Source: Bacteroidales bacterium (lineage in GTDB: Bacteria > Bacteroidota > Bacteroidia > Bacteroidales > UBA932). Taken from it: 64,000 bases of DNA. The position numbers and the translations under genes are program-made. The notes beneath the pieces are model-generated. The model saw only the letters and a list, made by a program, of their open reading frames with translations, did no database searches and was not told the DNA's origin. Positions 63,811-64,000 of this stretch are shown one piece after another. Every line of letters starts with the position of its first letter. Positions within the stretch are counted from its first letter, which is position 1. The DNA lies in the NCBI GenBank assembly GCA_017442315.1, contig JAFRZX010000048.1:1-64000 (forward strand). The letters run 5' to 3'.

Positions 63811-64000
63811 TTAGTAACCTAGAATCTTCAGCATCGACTTGTATGTCTGCTCTTTGCTGAAAAGCTTGGTAGTATAATCCCCGTTCTCGTCCTTATCTAT
63901 TATGATATGCTTTGGAGCTGGCTGAAGACAATGTTGTATACCACCGTATCCTGAAATAGATTCCTGATACGCACCGGTGTGGAAAAATCCTATATACAGA
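63811..64000 (-). CDS. speA: Biosynthetic arginine decarboxylase, C-terminal end (5' end outside window)
   Basis: The last 63 residues of a minus-strand gene. The tail reads LYIGFFHTGAYQESISGYGG, then CLQPAPKHIIIDKDENGDY and ends QTYKSMLKILGY. This matches the C-terminus of Bacteroidota SpeA arginine decarboxylases, which make agmatine for polyamine synthesis with pyridoxal phosphate; FFHTGAYQ is the conserved substrate-site segment. The stop is at 63811-63813, upstream of the RNA methyltransferase gene. Confidence 0.85.
   Translation of the reverse strand, partial: LYIGFFHTGAYQESISGYGGIQHCLQPAPKHIIIDKDENGDYTTKLFSKEQTYKSMLKILGY

Noticed and set aside
1-64000. tRNA, rRNA, CRISPR arrays, insertion sequences, prophage
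   Set aside because: Intergenic gaps were read through and none holds a cloverleaf, regular repeat-spacer pattern, transposase or phage gene. Small RNAs cannot be ruled out by reading alone.

Overview
The window reads as chromosomal DNA of a Bacteroidales bacterium (phylum Bacteroidota), probably a gut-type lineage. Supporting signs are: start codons without Shine-Dalgarno sequences; promoters of the Bacteroidota form TTTG-N19/20-TAnnTTTG in front of many genes; a Bacteroidota-type LptD, a Rho with a long charged insert, and an IspG with a family-specific insert; many short lipoproteins and outer-membrane barrels; a TonB-dependent receptor; a DUF4491 protein and a NagB/PIG-L fusion. I cannot name the genus. 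No tRNA, rRNA, CRISPR array, insertion sequence or prophage was found, and no gene-free stretch exceeds 300 bases. Genes are densely packed and almost all look intact; only the first and last are cut by the window edges.

Layout. 1-7.4 kb is the most accessory part: an AT-rich edge gene overlapping a WYL regulator, a clade-3-type catalase, a secreted beta-helix lipoprotein preceded by a 38-residue peptide gene, an AlkZ-related protein, a YbaK-type deacylase and a small lipoprotein. 7.4-18.4 kb is housekeeping: rho and lptD on the minus strand, then an N-acetylmuramoyl-alanine amidase, an MlaD/MCE protein, dnaA, a PepD-type dipeptidase and rpe. 18.4-25.1 kb has birA, a methyltransferase, rsfS, ftsH, cdsA, psd and a CNNM/CBS protein; ftsH to the CBS protein overlap or nearly touch and form a membrane-biogenesis run. 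25.1-34.8 kb is one tight minus-strand operon: ligA, hotdog thioesterase, YihY, rel/spoT, Ig-like lipoprotein, outer-membrane barrel, ispG.

35-40 kb has a pyrophosphate-type phosphofructokinase, a GNAT, a rhodanese lipoprotein, a GreA-like factor and then three adjacent genes of unknown function plus an orphan 75-residue gene. This is the least explained block in the window. 40-46 kb holds secreted enzymes and envelope proteins (DUF1349 lipoprotein, alpha/beta hydrolase, GH13 lipoprotein, SDR, MORN/TonB protein, small barrel). 46-55 kb is central and anaerobic metabolism: DUF4491, pta, nrdD-nrdG, a NagB/PIG-L fusion whose NagB half has lost catalytic residues, a canonical nagB and a phosphohexomutase. 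55-64 kb has an NfnAB-type electron-bifurcating transhydrogenase, a cysteine hydrolase, an esterase lipoprotein, a TonB-dependent receptor, a cytoplasmic GH13 enzyme, a SpoU-family RNA methyltransferase and the end of an arginine decarboxylase.

Together the metabolic genes (PPi-PFK, Pta, NrdDG, NfnAB) describe a saccharolytic anaerobe with amino-sugar use and catalase-based oxygen tolerance. The most unusual items are the three-gene unknown cassette at 37976-39760, the inactivated-looking NagB fusion beside a working nagB, the peptide plus beta-helix lipoprotein pair, the shortened IspG insert, and the paired palindromes between the WYL regulator and katA.
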